Assembly: GCA_040367435.1 (NCBI GenBank)
Contig: BAABWY010000009.1
Coordinates: 1 to 64,000, forward strand
Length of the DNA: 64,000 bases
Source: Hyphomicrobiales bacterium 4NK60-0047b
GTDB lineage: Bacteria > Pseudomonadota > Alphaproteobacteria > Rhizobiales > HXMU1428-3
Direction: 5' to 3'
Below are positions 17,831-26,781 of the stretch, piece after piece (the first letter of the stretch is position 1; every line of letters begins with the position of its first letter). The translations under genes were made by a program, and so were the position numbers. A model generated the notes under the pieces. The model did no database searches, was not told the origin of the DNA, and saw only the letters and a program-made list of their open reading frames with translations.

Positions 17831-18562
17831 ATGAGCGTTAATTTTAAACAATTTTTTGCTTCTGGAATGATTTTAGGAGTAATTTTTATGTCACAAACAA
17901 TTTTGGGACAAACGCAAGCATTTGCTGATGACCCTACACCGCGCGCAATTACGATGACAGGAAGCGCTAGCATAGGCGCTACGCCGGATAGAGTTGAGAT
18001 TACGCTTGGGGTTTCTAGCAAAGCTGAGACAGCTAAAGATGCCCTTACGTTAAATAACGTCAACATGAATCAGATCATCACTACACTTAAAGAAAACGGC
18101 GTTGAAGAAAAGTACATATTAACCTCAAATTTTTCTATTCACGCTGATTATCAGCATTTTAAAGATGGGCGCCCTGCCCGTGTTCGTGGCTACAATGTCT
18201 CTAATAACGTACGAGTGCAGGTCCAAGATGTAAAAGCGCTCGGCCCTTTGCTTGATAAAGTTGTCTCTGCTGGTTCAAACCAGGTACATGGTATTCGTTT
18301 TTATGTTTCCAATGCAGATGAAATTAAAGATAAGGCCCGTAAGAAGGCCGTTGAGAAAGCAAAACGTAAGGCTCAGCTATATACTGAAGCTGCTGGTGTC
18401 AAGCTTGGCAAAGTCATGGTGATTAGTGAAAGCTCACGTCATGCTGGAAATCATCCAGTGCCTATGGCCCGCAGCCTTAAAGCAGAAGCTACCTCTGTGC
18501 CGATTTCTGGTGGGGAACAGCAACTTAGCGTTAGCGTTACGATTAGCTGGGAACTTGATTAG
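17831..18562 (+). CDS. SIMPL-domain (DUF541) periplasmic protein
   Basis: 243 residues. Signal peptide to about residue 34 (…TQAFA), then a SIMPL domain with 'ITMTGSASIGATPDRVEITLGV', 'GYNVSNNVRVQVQDV' and 'ARKKAVEKAKRKAQLYTEAAGVKLGKV'. SIMPL proteins form ring-like periplasmic assemblies; their role is poorly known (oxidative stress in E. coli YggE). The ATG at 17831 is preferred over one four codons earlier because the earlier codons make up its Shine-Dalgarno GAGGG. A terminator follows. Confidence 0.88.
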   Translation: MSVNFKQFFASGMILGVIFMSQTILGQTQAFADDPTPRAITMTGSASIGATPDRVEITLGVSSKAETAKDALTLNNVNMNQIITTLKENGVEEKYILTSNFSIHADYQHFKDGRPARVRGYNVSNNVRVQVQDVKALGPLLDKVVSAGSNQVHGIRFYVSNADEIKDKARKKAVEKAKRKAQLYTEAAGVKLGKVMVISESSRHAGNHPVPMARSLKAEATSVPISGGEQQLSVSVTISWELD

Positions 18563-18570
18563 TGAATTAG

Positions 18571-18605
18571 TCACCGCTCTTTATCTTTTTTGTAAAGAGC
18601 GGTGA
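18571..18605 (+). terminator. Terminator after the SIMPL gene
   Basis: Perfect stem TCACCGCTCTTTA / TAAAGAGCGGTGA (13 bp) starting 8 bp after the stop codon, with a T-rich loop. Only a few T residues follow, so termination efficiency may be moderate. Confidence 0.65.
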
Positions 18606-18658
18606 TCATTTATCTAATAAGGAATTCTTTGCTTATAAGTATAAGCTTGGAAGTAAAA

Positions 18659-19108
18659 TTATGCCGCTGCTATAAAGACCTTCTGTTTTTCACAGGCTGC
18701 TGTTCTGTGATAAAAGTTTTTTTGATATTTTTCATCCCTGAATAATCCCAAGAATGCTTTTTGATTTGGATAATTACCAATTGCAATTAAGTCCCAATCT
18801 TCTTCGTCTCCTAGAAAGCTCCCTCTGCAAGGACTGACCATTAAGAATGAACCACCTACGCGCTCCATCGTTGGGATACTAATTTGAGCATATTGAGAAA
18901 AAGCGTCTTCTCCGGAAACGTTCCCCACACCTTCGTTCTTTTCATGGTATTTTGCTATGTCACGGAATTTAAAAAAATTCACTAATGAGAATGGTTTTTC
19001 TGGATCTAATTTTAAAATTTTCTCCCACTGCTCTTTACAGGGGGCTTCATTTTCACCGCCATCACCGTACAAACCTATCAGTTCTTCAGCCAAATCATTG
19101 ACTTTCAT
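18659..19108 (-). CDS. DUF1330-like protein
   Basis: 149 residues. The pattern 'KPFSLVNFFKFRDIAKYHE', 'YAQISIPTMERVGGSFLMV' and 'DLIAIGNYPNQKAFLGLFRDEKYQ' is that of the DUF1330 dimeric alpha/beta-barrel family, whose catalytic role is unknown. The ATG at 19108 is chosen because AAGGAG precedes it by seven bases; the frame could open ten codons earlier without support. It is divergent from a TetR gene, with two operator-like dyads between them, so it is the likely target of that repressor. Confidence 0.75.
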   Translation of the reverse strand: MKVNDLAEELIGLYGDGGENEAPCKEQWEKILKLDPEKPFSLVNFFKFRDIAKYHEKNEGVGNVSGEDAFSQYAQISIPTMERVGGSFLMVSPCRGSFLGDEEDWDLIAIGNYPNQKAFLGLFRDEKYQKNFYHRTAACEKQKVFIAAA

Positions 19109-19124
19109 TCGCATTCTCCTTAAC

Positions 19125-19164
19125 TTTACATATGTCAAATTAAGGTAAGTTTACACGTGTCAAA
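19125..19164. promoter_or_regulatory. Tandem TetR-type operators between DUF1330 and tetR genes
   Basis: Two near-identical 15-bp imperfect palindromes, TTTACATATGTCAAA (19125-19139) and TTTACACGTGTCAAA (19150-19164), lie 25 bp apart centre to centre in the 48-bp divergent gap; the second overlaps the GTG start of the tetR gene. The spacing places both on nearly the same DNA face. This suits autorepression and repression of the neighbour by the adjacent TetR protein. Confidence 0.65.
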
Positions 19165-19765
19165 AAGCAAGAAATATATAAAAACACAGAATGAAATATT
19201 AGATGTTGCTTGGGATCTAATTTCAGAAAAAGGGGCAGATGTCTCTATTGCTGAGATTGCCAAGGCTGCAGGGCTTAGCCGTCAATCTGTCTATTTACAT
19301 TTTGGATCACGGGGGAATTTACTGGTTGCTCTTGTTCGCCGGGCTGACGTTCGTTTTGATATTAAAGATGGTTTTTTTAATTCATTTAAAATAAGCGGGC
19401 CACAAGACAGGCTTGAAGGGGCAATTTCTGTTTGGCTCGACTTTGTACCTAAAATCTACCCTGTCGCTAAAGATCTTATTCGCCTTCGAGCAACGGACAA
19501 AGACGCTTCGCTTGCTTGGGAAGATAGAATGGAAGAATTGAAAGAATGGCTTTTGGTTCTTACAACTACCCTAGAGAAGGATGATGTGTTGCAAGATCAC
19601 TGGACCAGCAAGGATGCATGCTGCTTCCTTTGGGCCGGATTTAGTGTACAAATGTGGGGGTTGCTGGTTTATGAATGCGGATGGAGTGAGGAAAAAACCA
19701 GAGACCATATTAGAATGTCTCTGGTTCGATCTCTCTTAAAGTCACCGTTTAATGGTGATAATTAA
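19157..19765 (+). CDS. TetR-family transcriptional regulator
   Basis: 202 residues. The N-terminal helix-turn-helix is clear: '[51 protein letters not shown]'. The C-terminal ligand domain (about 70-200) has no family I can name. The start is GTG at 19157, with AAGG eleven bases upstream, and it lies inside the second operator dyad. The inducer is unknown. It ends 4 bp inside the convergent panD gene. Confidence 0.88.
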   Translation: MSKSKKYIKTQNEILDVAWDLISEKGADVSIAEIAKAAGLSRQSVYLHFGSRGNLLVALVRRADVRFDIKDGFFNSFKISGPQDRLEGAISVWLDFVPKIYPVAKDLIRLRATDKDASLAWEDRMEELKEWLLVLTTTLEKDDVLQDHWTSKDACCFLWAGFSVQMWGLLVYECGWSEEKTRDHIRMSLVRSLLKSPFNGDN

Positions 19766-20121
19766 TTTGCTGGTTTTTTGATTTTATTATCTTCATCTAG
19801 CAACACAACAACGGGTTGATAGTTGCGTGCTTGCTCAGCAGGCATTGAGCAATATGTACAGACAATAATTTCATCGCCTCTGGCCGCTTTTCGGGCTGCG
19901 GCACCGTTGAGGCCAAATTCTTTTGAACCGCGCTCAGCTGGGATTGCATAGGTCGTCAACCGTTCGCCATTGGTGATATTGTAAATATCGACCTGTTCGA
20001 ATGGCAAAATTCCGGCACTTTCTAATAGGTCCTGATCAATGGCGATGGAGCCTTCATAATCAAGGTCGCAAAAAGTGACTGTTGCACGGTGAAGTTTTGC
20101 TTTGAGCATATTTAATTGCAT
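19762..20121 (-). CDS. panD: Aspartate 1-decarboxylase PanD
   Basis: 119 residues. PanD makes beta-alanine for pantothenate and coenzyme A. The proenzyme cleaves itself between Gly24 and Ser25 in 'DYEGSIAID', forming the pyruvoyl group. '[12 protein letters not shown]', '[16 protein letters not shown]' and '[17 protein letters not shown]' are standard for the family. The ATG at 20121 has AAGGGA about nine bases upstream; a TTG one codon earlier is less likely. Confidence 0.95.
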   Translation of the reverse strand: MQLNMLKAKLHRATVTFCDLDYEGSIAIDQDLLESAGILPFEQVDIYNITNGERLTTYAIPAERGSKEFGLNGAAARKAARGDEIIVCTYCSMPAEQARNYQPVVVLLDEDNKIKKPAN

Positions 20122-20160
20122 CAAAAACGTCCCTTATTCTATCTAGAGCATTTCATTTTA

Positions 20161-20312
20161 GTGGTACTTCAGATGCCCACAAAGCATCCGCACTATTTTA
20201 TTCGTGCTTCAGATGCCCACAAAGCATCCGCACAGTTTTATTCGTGCTTCAGATGCCCAATCTTTAGAGGCCACTTTAGATTGCACACAAGCAACCGGGG
20301 TAACATCCGCAC
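20161..20312 (+). repeat. Palindromic repeat array A (three copies, 40-bp period)
   Basis: Copies start at 20164, 20204 and 20244. The first two are 30-bp units with outer arms GTGC/GCAC (first copy GTAC), a TTCA bulge and inner arms GATGC/GCATC around a 7-base loop. The third copy has its loop replaced by about 40 bp that carries a second hairpin of the GTTGC/GCAAC subfamily, as if one repeat had gone into another. It lies between the panD promoter side and the end of ydcF. The 83-codon frame here is a by-product. Confidence 0.85.
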
Positions 20313-20413
20313 GTCGTTCAAAATGATATATGGGTGTTTTTTAAGCAAATTGCAAGGCTACATTTAAAAAAATGCTGCACCTGCGTAATCATTCACTTTA
20401 ATGTACATTAGTA

Positions 20414-21217
20414 TTAGGGTTGTGGAAAGAAGCCGCTACTGCGCCCTGTGAGCTTATAGACAATTAATCCGAGCCACTCTTTGGCGGCTGTATCTGTGAT
20501 GGTTACGCCATCCATTGCGTAATAGAAGGGTGAAAAACGGGATGTTTCGCCGCCGGTGTAATAATCAACCGGATAGGCTGTGACCTCAAATTCTGCTTGT
20601 CTGAAGGTGCCCATTGCACGGGGCATATGATAAGCAGACGTGACCAATAGCCAATTTTCGCCTTTTTTGGGCTGGGCCAGTTTTTTTGCAAAAACCGCAT
20701 TTTCCCAGGTGTTTCGTGATTTTCCTTCAACCTGGATGCGTTTGGCATCAATTCCCATATCCACCATTAATTGTTTCACGATAACCGCATCTGGAGTGGG
20801 ATTTTTAACAAATGTGTTGGGGCCACCTGAAAGCACTATTTTTGCTTCCTTAAAGTGGGTGGCTAATTTAACGGCCTCAATAATCCGCTCGGCTCCGCTG
20901 ACGATTGAGGGTACACCTCTTTGGTCAGACACATACATATGAACAGTGCCACCAAGAACAACGATGCCATCTACCTTTTTCTTCTTTTGATCTTCAAAGG
21001 TAATGAGCGGAAAACGATCTTCCAGGGGGATCATTAATTGGCGGCCAAAGGGACTGAAGGCAACGAGCAATATGCCCACTGCGCCCAGTTTTATGGCTAA
21101 TTTACCTGTTTTTTCCCATCTGGTTTTAGTTAGGATTACACCAGCTATAATCAGAAAAGCAAAAAAAGCAGACGGTTGAAGAAAGAACCAGACTATTTTT
21201 GAGAGATAGAAAAACAT
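20414..21217 (-). CDS. YdcF/ElyC-family (DUF218) membrane protein
   Basis: 267 residues. Two hydrophobic segments at the N-terminus (about 3-22 and 35-57) precede a DUF218 domain with 'VDGIVVLGGTVHMY', 'KIVLSGGPNTF', 'VEGKSRNTWENAVFAKKL' and 'LLVTSAYHMPRAMGTF'. ElyC and SanA relatives act in envelope maintenance and peptidoglycan or lipid carrier metabolism. The ATG at 21217 is chosen for its GAGG eight bases upstream; the frame opens nine codons earlier. Confidence 0.8.
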   Translation of the reverse strand: MFFYLSKIVWFFLQPSAFFAFLIIAGVILTKTRWEKTGKLAIKLGAVGILLVAFSPFGRQLMIPLEDRFPLITFEDQKKKKVDGIVVLGGTVHMYVSDQRGVPSIVSGAERIIEAVKLATHFKEAKIVLSGGPNTFVKNPTPDAVIVKQLMVDMGIDAKRIQVEGKSRNTWENAVFAKKLAQPKKGENWLLVTSAYHMPRAMGTFRQAEFEVTAYPVDYYTGGETSRFSPFYYAMDGVTITDTAAKEWLGLIVYKLTGRSSGFFPQP

Positions 21218-21432
21218 TAAAACAACCTCGGATCCCATTTTCATTTACATGAGCGACTATTATTTAGATGCACTATAACCCACTGATTTAATAAGTTTGC
21301 ATGAATTTGGGGTCACAATTTCTTGAATTGTTTGGTTAATGTTGGTTTTAGCCTGACCGCTGTTGATCCAGGACATAAGTTAGACTAAGGCCGAGGATGA
21401 CTATGGGGTGTGAATTGTTTGCTGAGAATTAG

Positions 21433-21468
21433 ACAAAAAAATAGCGCTTAGGTTACCCCAGCGCTATT
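21433..21468 (-). terminator. Rho-independent terminator of rpoD
   Basis: On the minus strand AATAGCGCT pairs with AGCGCTATT around a 10-nt loop, followed by seven T residues. It begins 30 bp after the rpoD stop codon. Confidence 0.88.
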
Positions 21469-21497
21469 TGTATTTTATTATAAAAGCAGCTAGCTGC

Positions 21498-24110
21498 CTA
21501 GTTATCGAGGAAGCTGCGTAGTTTGCGGGACCTTGATGGGTGTTTTAGTTTCCGCAAAGCTTTGGCTTCGATTTGTCTGATCCGCTCTCTTGTCACTGAG
21601 AACTGCTGACCGACTTCTTCTAGTGTGTGGTCGGTGTTCATGCCGATGCCGAAGCGCATGCGAAGAACGCGCTCTTCACGTGGTGTTAGACTTGCTAGAA
21701 CGCGGGTTGTTGTTTCGCGCAAGTTTGATTGGATCGCTGCGTCAATTGGCAGAACAGCATTTTTGTCTTCAATGAAATCACCTAAGTGGCTATCTTCTTC
21801 GTCACCAATTGGTGTTTCCAGAGAGATCGGCTCTTTAGCGATCTTGAGGACTTTACGTACCTTCTCAAGTGGCATGGCTAATTTTCCAGCCAATTCTTCA
21901 GGAGTTGGTTCGCGGCCAATTTCGTGCAGCATCTGACGTGAGGTGCGAACGATTTTATTGATTGTCTCAATCATATGAACCGGAATACGAATTGTCCGTG
22001 CTTGGTCAGCGATTGAGCGCGTGATTGCTTGCCTAATCCACCATGTGGCATAGGTTGAGAATTTATAACCGCGGCGATATTCAAATTTATCAACCGCTTT
22101 CATCAGGCCGATATTACCTTCTTGGATAAGATCGAGGAACTGCAGACCACGGTTTGTGTATTTTTTAGCAATTGAAATTACCAAACGGAGGTTGGCTTCA
22201 ACCATTTCTTTTTTCGCGATACGTGCTTCACGTTCACCTTTTTTCACATGGCGAACGATGCGGCGGTATTCGGCAATATCCAGGCCTGTTTCTGTTGCCA
22301 AAATTTGAATTTCAGAGCGAATATCTTCAATAATTGGACGCTCTGATTCAACGAAGCCGGCCCAACCTTTTTTCTTAGAAGCGCCCATTTCATCGATCCA
22401 ATTTGGATCCATTTCGCGACCTTGGGCACTTTCTAAAAATTCAATCCGCGGAATGCCATAGCTATCGCCTAAGCGCATTAAGCGGCCTTCAAAGCCAATG
22501 AGTTTTTTGTTAATGGCATAAAGTTGCTCAACCAGGCTCTCAATCCGATTGTTATTTAAAGAGAGACTCTTCACATCATTGACAATGTCTTCTCTCAATT
22601 TATCGAATTTGTTGGTTTGTGCCTTGGTGACTTTTTCACCATCCAAAGATTTTTCAACTTTTGAATCTTGTAGCTTTCTCAACTTCTTATAGTTGGCAGC
22701 AATGCTATCAAACGTTTCTAGAACCTTTGGTTTTAGTTCAGCCTCCATTGCGGCGAGTGAAAGAGAATTTTCGAGATCATCATCATCATCCTCGTCCTCA
22801 TCATTTTCTATAGGCTGTCCATTTTCATCCAGGTTCTGGCTTTCAGTACTCGTTGATGCATCTGGGCTAGCTTGTGCGCCTGCAGCTGCTGGAGCTTCTC
22901 CGTCTGCAGTTTGCCCTTCAGCTGCTTGTCCTTCTACTGGTTTACCGTCTGCACCCATTATTACTGGTGCTTTTGCTTCAGGCCCAGCATATGTGGCTTC
23001 AAGGTCAATAATATCTCTTAGAAGAATTTTTCCTTCCATCAATTCATCATGCCAAATGATAATAGCCTGGAAGGTTAGTGGGCTTTCACACAGCCCTGCG
23101 ATCATTGCTTCGCGTCCAGCTTCAATACGCTTGGCGATAGCAATTTCGCCTTCTCTCGAAAGAAGGTCAACCGTACCCATTTCGCGCAAGTACATGCGAA
23201 CGGGATCATCTGTGCGCTCTGATGGTTCTTTTGCTGTGCCCGTTTTTACAACGGATTTATTATTCTCAGCTATTGCTGGGGTTGCAGCTTCTGTTGCATC
23301 TTCCACTTCTTCTTCTTCAACAACATTAATGCCCATGTCGGAGAGCATAGACATGACGTCTTCAATCTGCTCTGAAGAAACTTCGTCAGATGGCATGACT
23401 TCATTTAGTTCATCATATGTTACAAAACCGCGTTGTTTTGCAGTTTTAATCATACGCTTCACCGAACTATCAGTGAGATCGAGGATTGGGCTATCACCAC
23501 TTTTTGCGTCATCTGCCTTTTTGCTAGCTGGTTTTTTCTTTGGTTCTGAACGTTTGACTGCTTGTGTCGAGGTTGCGCTTGCTTTTACCACTTTAGGTTT
23601 TGTCACTCTTGTTTTTGCTGTAGTTTTCGTTTTCGTTGAAGGTGCGGCCTTATTCGCAGCAGGAGCTTTTTTTGCCGTTGCTGTTTTTTTGCTCGCTGGC
23701 GTCTTGGTTTTAGCCTGTGTTGCTTTAGCTGTTGTCTTTGAGGCTGTTGTTTTTGCAGCTGTTTTCTTTACGGCTGGCTTTTGTGCTGCGGATTTAGAAG
23801 TCGATTTGGCTGGAGTTTTAGCCACAGTCTTGGTTTTTGCCGCTGTTTTTGGTTTTGCAGCAGTTTTCTTGGCAGCTCGAGCTTTGGCGGTTGCTTTAGT
23901 TGGTGATTTAGAAGCTGGGGCTTTCGCTTTTGTAGTGCTGCCTGTTTTCTTTACCGTTTTTGCTGCGGTTTTTGTAGCTGTTTTGCTCGCAGCGGCCTTC
24001 TTAGCTGCTGGGGCTTTTTTTGCAGTTGATTTAGCTGCTGTTGCTGTTTTTTTAGCAGCAGGCTTTTTTGCCACTGTTTTAGTTGTCTTCTTTGTTGTTC
24101 TGGTCGCCAT
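21498..24110 (-). CDS. rpoD: Primary sigma factor RpoD with a long Lys/Ala/Thr-rich N-terminal tail
   Basis: 870 residues, against about 670-690 for most alphaproteobacterial RpoD. From about residue 206 the protein is standard: region 1.1 ([26 protein letters not shown]), 1.2 ([17 protein letters not shown]), 2.4 ([19 protein letters not shown]) and 4.2 ([24 protein letters not shown]). Residues 1-205 are low-complexity Lys, Ala, Thr, Ser and Pro, like histone H1 or AlgP tails, and should bind DNA nonspecifically or be disordered. The start is the ATG at 24110 with GGAG eight bases upstream. dnaG lies upstream in the same direction. Confidence 0.96.
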   Translation of the reverse strand: MATRTTKKTTKTVAKKPAAKKTATAAKSTAKKAPAAKKAAASKTATKTAAKTVKKTGSTTKAKAPASKSPTKATAKARAAKKTAAKPKTAAKTKTVAKTPAKSTSKSAAQKPAVKKTAAKTTASKTTAKATQAKTKTPASKKTATAKKAPAANKAAPSTKTKTTAKTRVTKPKVVKASATSTQAVKRSEPKKKPASKKADDAKSGDSPILDLTDSSVKRMIKTAKQRGFVTYDELNEVMPSDEVSSEQIEDVMSMLSDMGINVVEEEEVEDATEAATPAIAENNKSVVKTGTAKEPSERTDDPVRMYLREMGTVDLLSREGEIAIAKRIEAGREAMIAGLCESPLTFQAIIIWHDELMEGKILLRDIIDLEATYAGPEAKAPVIMGADGKPVEGQAAEGQTADGEAPAAAGAQASPDASTSTESQNLDENGQPIENDEDEDDDDDLENSLSLAAMEAELKPKVLETFDSIAANYKKLRKLQDSKVEKSLDGEKVTKAQTNKFDKLREDIVNDVKSLSLNNNRIESLVEQLYAINKKLIGFEGRLMRLGDSYGIPRIEFLESAQGREMDPNWIDEMGASKKKGWAGFVESERPIIEDIRSEIQILATETGLDIAEYRRIVRHVKKGEREARIAKKEMVEANLRLVISIAKKYTNRGLQFLDLIQEGNIGLMKAVDKFEYRRGYKFSTYATWWIRQAITRSIADQARTIRIPVHMIETINKIVRTSRQMLHEIGREPTPEELAGKLAMPLEKVRKVLKIAKEPISLETPIGDEEDSHLGDFIEDKNAVLPIDAAIQSNLRETTTRVLASLTPREERVLRMRFGIGMNTDHTLEEVGQQFSVTRERIRQIEAKALRKLKHPSRSRKLRSFLDN

Positions 24111-24561
24111 ATATGTGCTCCGAAACACAATTGATGCCACATCGTTAAGTTAATGCGGTCTGTTACAATCTAATCTTTTTAACTGCTGCTTTTCGTTTTT
24201 CATGAAAAAAGCTGGCAATATAAAAGGCTAAGCCGAACTTGAGCCTGAAACTCTGCTCCCAATAGAAGCCTGAGTTGTCATTTTGACGTTAAAACTTTGC
24301 CGTTATATATATCTGGTGCGCCCTTAAGGTAATTTCAACTGAACTTATAATGTTTTATTGAGGCATTGAGTTTATTGCTTAATTTCGTTTTGAGGCGTTG
24401 ATTGCCTCAATTGCCTGAAATGCTATTTATCTAAGTAATTTAAGGCTTTATTCCCTATAATCTAAGATAATTTTAAGCATGATTCGGCTAGAAAAGATTA
24501 ACGAACAAGGCTATTTGGTAAATTTTTCACCTAAAACCTGCGAAAATCGCTCAAAACTTAG
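24111..24561. other. 451-bp intergenic region between dnaG and rpoD
   Basis: The separation implies that rpoD has its own promoter. No gene, repeat of the palindromic families or clear terminator hairpin was found. The overlapping plus-strand frame that reaches 24153 is the mirror of the rpoD tail. Confidence 0.4.
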
Positions 24562-26445
24562 CTAAAGAACCTCGTTCATGCTTTGAGTTAAAGCTTTTCT
24601 AAGAGATTCTAAACGTTCAAAATTTAGTTGATTACCCTCTTCCTCGTATGCGCGTTCAGCGGCATCAAGCTCCCGTTCTAGTTCCTCAGCCTTATGATGT
24701 CGCACCATTAGTTCATGCCATTTTCTGAGAACTTCATTTGAGTTCGTAGTTGGTTCGGCAGATTTAGCCCCGGTTTGGGTTATTTTGCGTTGCATCTGGG
24801 CGGCCAGTGAGTGTAGTTCTAACTTTTCTAAATGGGACTGAACGGTCGCGCTGTCAAGAGAATTCTGTGGATTTTGTACGAATTGGGCTTCCAGCAAAGC
24901 ATCTCTTAATTTTTTTGCGTCTTCTGTTGTAAATTTAAAGCTTGAAAACAGCTCATCTTCGGTATCTAGCAACCATGGATGATTGATGAATAAATCAATA
25001 ATTTCCGCCTCATGAGACAGGTTTTGCTTTTCTGGCCCTTTCGTTAGAGGGCTAGAGAGTAGTGAATTCGTGGCTGGTTGCCGAGAATTTGCGCCATATT
25101 TCCCAGAATACGACTTAGCAGAGGGTTTTCCGCCTTTTTGCCAGTTAGAATTGCTTTTTTCAGATTTGTTGCCGTTTTTTTGAAACGCACGCCAAAGACG
25201 AGATTTTATCTCTCTTAAATAGTGAGTTTTCACAGTTTGGTCTTCGACACCATTAATTAACGTGATCAAATTTTGTTCTAATGCTGCTCTTCGCTCAGGT
25301 GTCTCCCATTCATCTGCTGTGAATTCTTTTTGCCAGAGTACTTCAGATAAAGGTTTTGCCGCACCTAGGATGTTTTTCATTTCCCCGGCCCCATGATCTT
25401 TAATGTAATCGTCTGGATCTTGACCATCAGGTAAAAAAGCAAATTTTAAAGAAAAACCAGGTTTTAAGTGAGGTAATACAGTTTCAACGGCACGGAATGC
25501 AGCTTTTTTACCCGCTTGGTCACCATCGAAGCATAAAATAGGCTCTGAAGCCATGCGCCATAGGAGCTGAATTTGCTCAATTGTCAGGGCAGTTCCCAAA
25601 GGCGCGACTGTGTTTGCAAACCCAGCGCTATCCATAGCAATTACATCCATATAGCCTTCTGTGACGATTACAGACTTTAAATCATAGGCTGACTTTCTGG
25701 CCATAGCTCCGTTATAAACCTGATGTCCTTTATGAAACAGCGGTGTTTCCGGAGAATTTAAATATTTTGCGGGCTGATCAGGATCTAGCGCACGTCCGCC
25801 AAAGGCAATCACTCTTTGCTTCAAGTCAGCTATTGGAAAAATAATCCGATCACGGAAACGATCATAGGGAACGGGGATATCATTTCCCCCAATGGCCATA
25901 CCAGAGAGAACAATCTCTTTTTCAGAGAACCCGGCTTGCTCAAGATGCTGTTTTAAGGCGTTTCGTGAATTTGGTGCATAGCCTAACCTAAATTTTGAGA
26001 CCTGCTCTCTGGTTAACCCCCGATCAATCAGGTAATTTCTGGCCTTTTCCGCTATAGGAGCGTTTAGTGCATCTTGATAAAACTTCGCAGCTAACTCGGT
26101 TAACTCCCTTAATCTGTCATTTTGTTCGGCTTTGACAATGGCTTCCGGGGATGAAACAGGCATTGGGACACCGGCTTCATTTGCTAATTGTTCAACAGCT
26201 TCAGGAAAGCTTAGGCCTTGTGTTTTAATTAAAAAAGTGAAGATGTCCCCATGCTCACCAGTTGCAAAACAATGATAGAAGCCTTTTTGGTCATTTACGG
26301 TGAATGAGGGGGTTTTTTCTTGTTTAAATGGTGAAAGTCCTGTGAATTCTCGTCCTTGCCGCCGCAATTTAACCGAGCGAGAGACCACCTGGCTTACGCT
26401 AAGCCTGGCTCTTATTTCATCTAGAAAATGCGGAGGAAAGCGCAA
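24562..26445 (-). CDS. dnaG: DNA primase DnaG, zinc ligands partly lost
   Basis: 627 residues. It makes RNA primers for replication. The TOPRIM core includes 'VIVTEGYMDVIAMDSAG' and 'CFDGDQAGKKAAFR', and 'YDRFRDRIIFPI' precedes it. The N-terminal zinc-ribbon region is recognisable but three of the four ligands of the classical motif are changed: Ser38 for Cys, Lys41 for His, Thr62 for the second Cys; only Cys59 remains. Similar ligand loss occurs in several alphaproteobacterial primases (from memory). The C-terminal helicase-binding region is divergent and Gln/Glu rich. Confidence 0.96.
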   Translation of the reverse strand: MRFPPHFLDEIRARLSVSQVVSRSVKLRRQGREFTGLSPFKQEKTPSFTVNDQKGFYHCFATGEHGDIFTFLIKTQGLSFPEAVEQLANEAGVPMPVSSPEAIVKAEQNDRLRELTELAAKFYQDALNAPIAEKARNYLIDRGLTREQVSKFRLGYAPNSRNALKQHLEQAGFSEKEIVLSGMAIGGNDIPVPYDRFRDRIIFPIADLKQRVIAFGGRALDPDQPAKYLNSPETPLFHKGHQVYNGAMARKSAYDLKSVIVTEGYMDVIAMDSAGFANTVAPLGTALTIEQIQLLWRMASEPILCFDGDQAGKKAAFRAVETVLPHLKPGFSLKFAFLPDGQDPDDYIKDHGAGEMKNILGAAKPLSEVLWQKEFTADEWETPERRAALEQNLITLINGVEDQTVKTHYLREIKSRLWRAFQKNGNKSEKSNSNWQKGGKPSAKSYSGKYGANSRQPATNSLLSSPLTKGPEKQNLSHEAEIIDLFINHPWLLDTEDELFSSFKFTTEDAKKLRDALLEAQFVQNPQNSLDSATVQSHLEKLELHSLAAQMQRKITQTGAKSAEPTTNSNEVLRKWHELMVRHHKAEELERELDAAERAYEEEGNQLNFERLESLRKALTQSMNEVL

Positions 26446-26781
26446 TTTTAATTAGCTCCATTTAAATGCAATATTTTTTTTCAGTTTTGATGCTTTGTTT
26501 TAGCAAAGCTCAGTTTTATTATAAATCCCTCTAATTGAAAGCCCACTCTATCTCTATTCAACTCCTATAACTGTGGAAAGCCTATGGAAAACTTTGTTTT
26601 CTTTGATTTTTTTCAGTTTCTTCATCTGCATTTGAATAGGGACACACTTCACTAAAATTAGTCAATCATTAACCATAATCATGCGAAACACCCGCCAGTA
26701 CCAATTTGTTAATCCCCTTGTTGTACAACAATTATTGCCCGAAGAATTGGGTGGTGATTATTATTTGAGCGATTATCAAAA
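26446..26781. other. Divergent promoter region between dnaG and the GGDEF/EAL gene
   Basis: About 336 bp with no gene. It must contain promoters for both flanking genes. No palindromic repeat copies or full CtrA boxes were seen. Confidence 0.4.

Noticed and set aside
20116-20367. 83-codon plus-strand frame after panD
   Set aside because: It covers repeat array A; composition and position show it is a by-product.
22693-24153. 486-codon plus-strand frame opposite rpoD
   Set aside because: It is the mirror of the Lys/Ala/Thr-rich rpoD tail; its Ala/Val/Phe/Ser composition has no domain and rpoD is certain.
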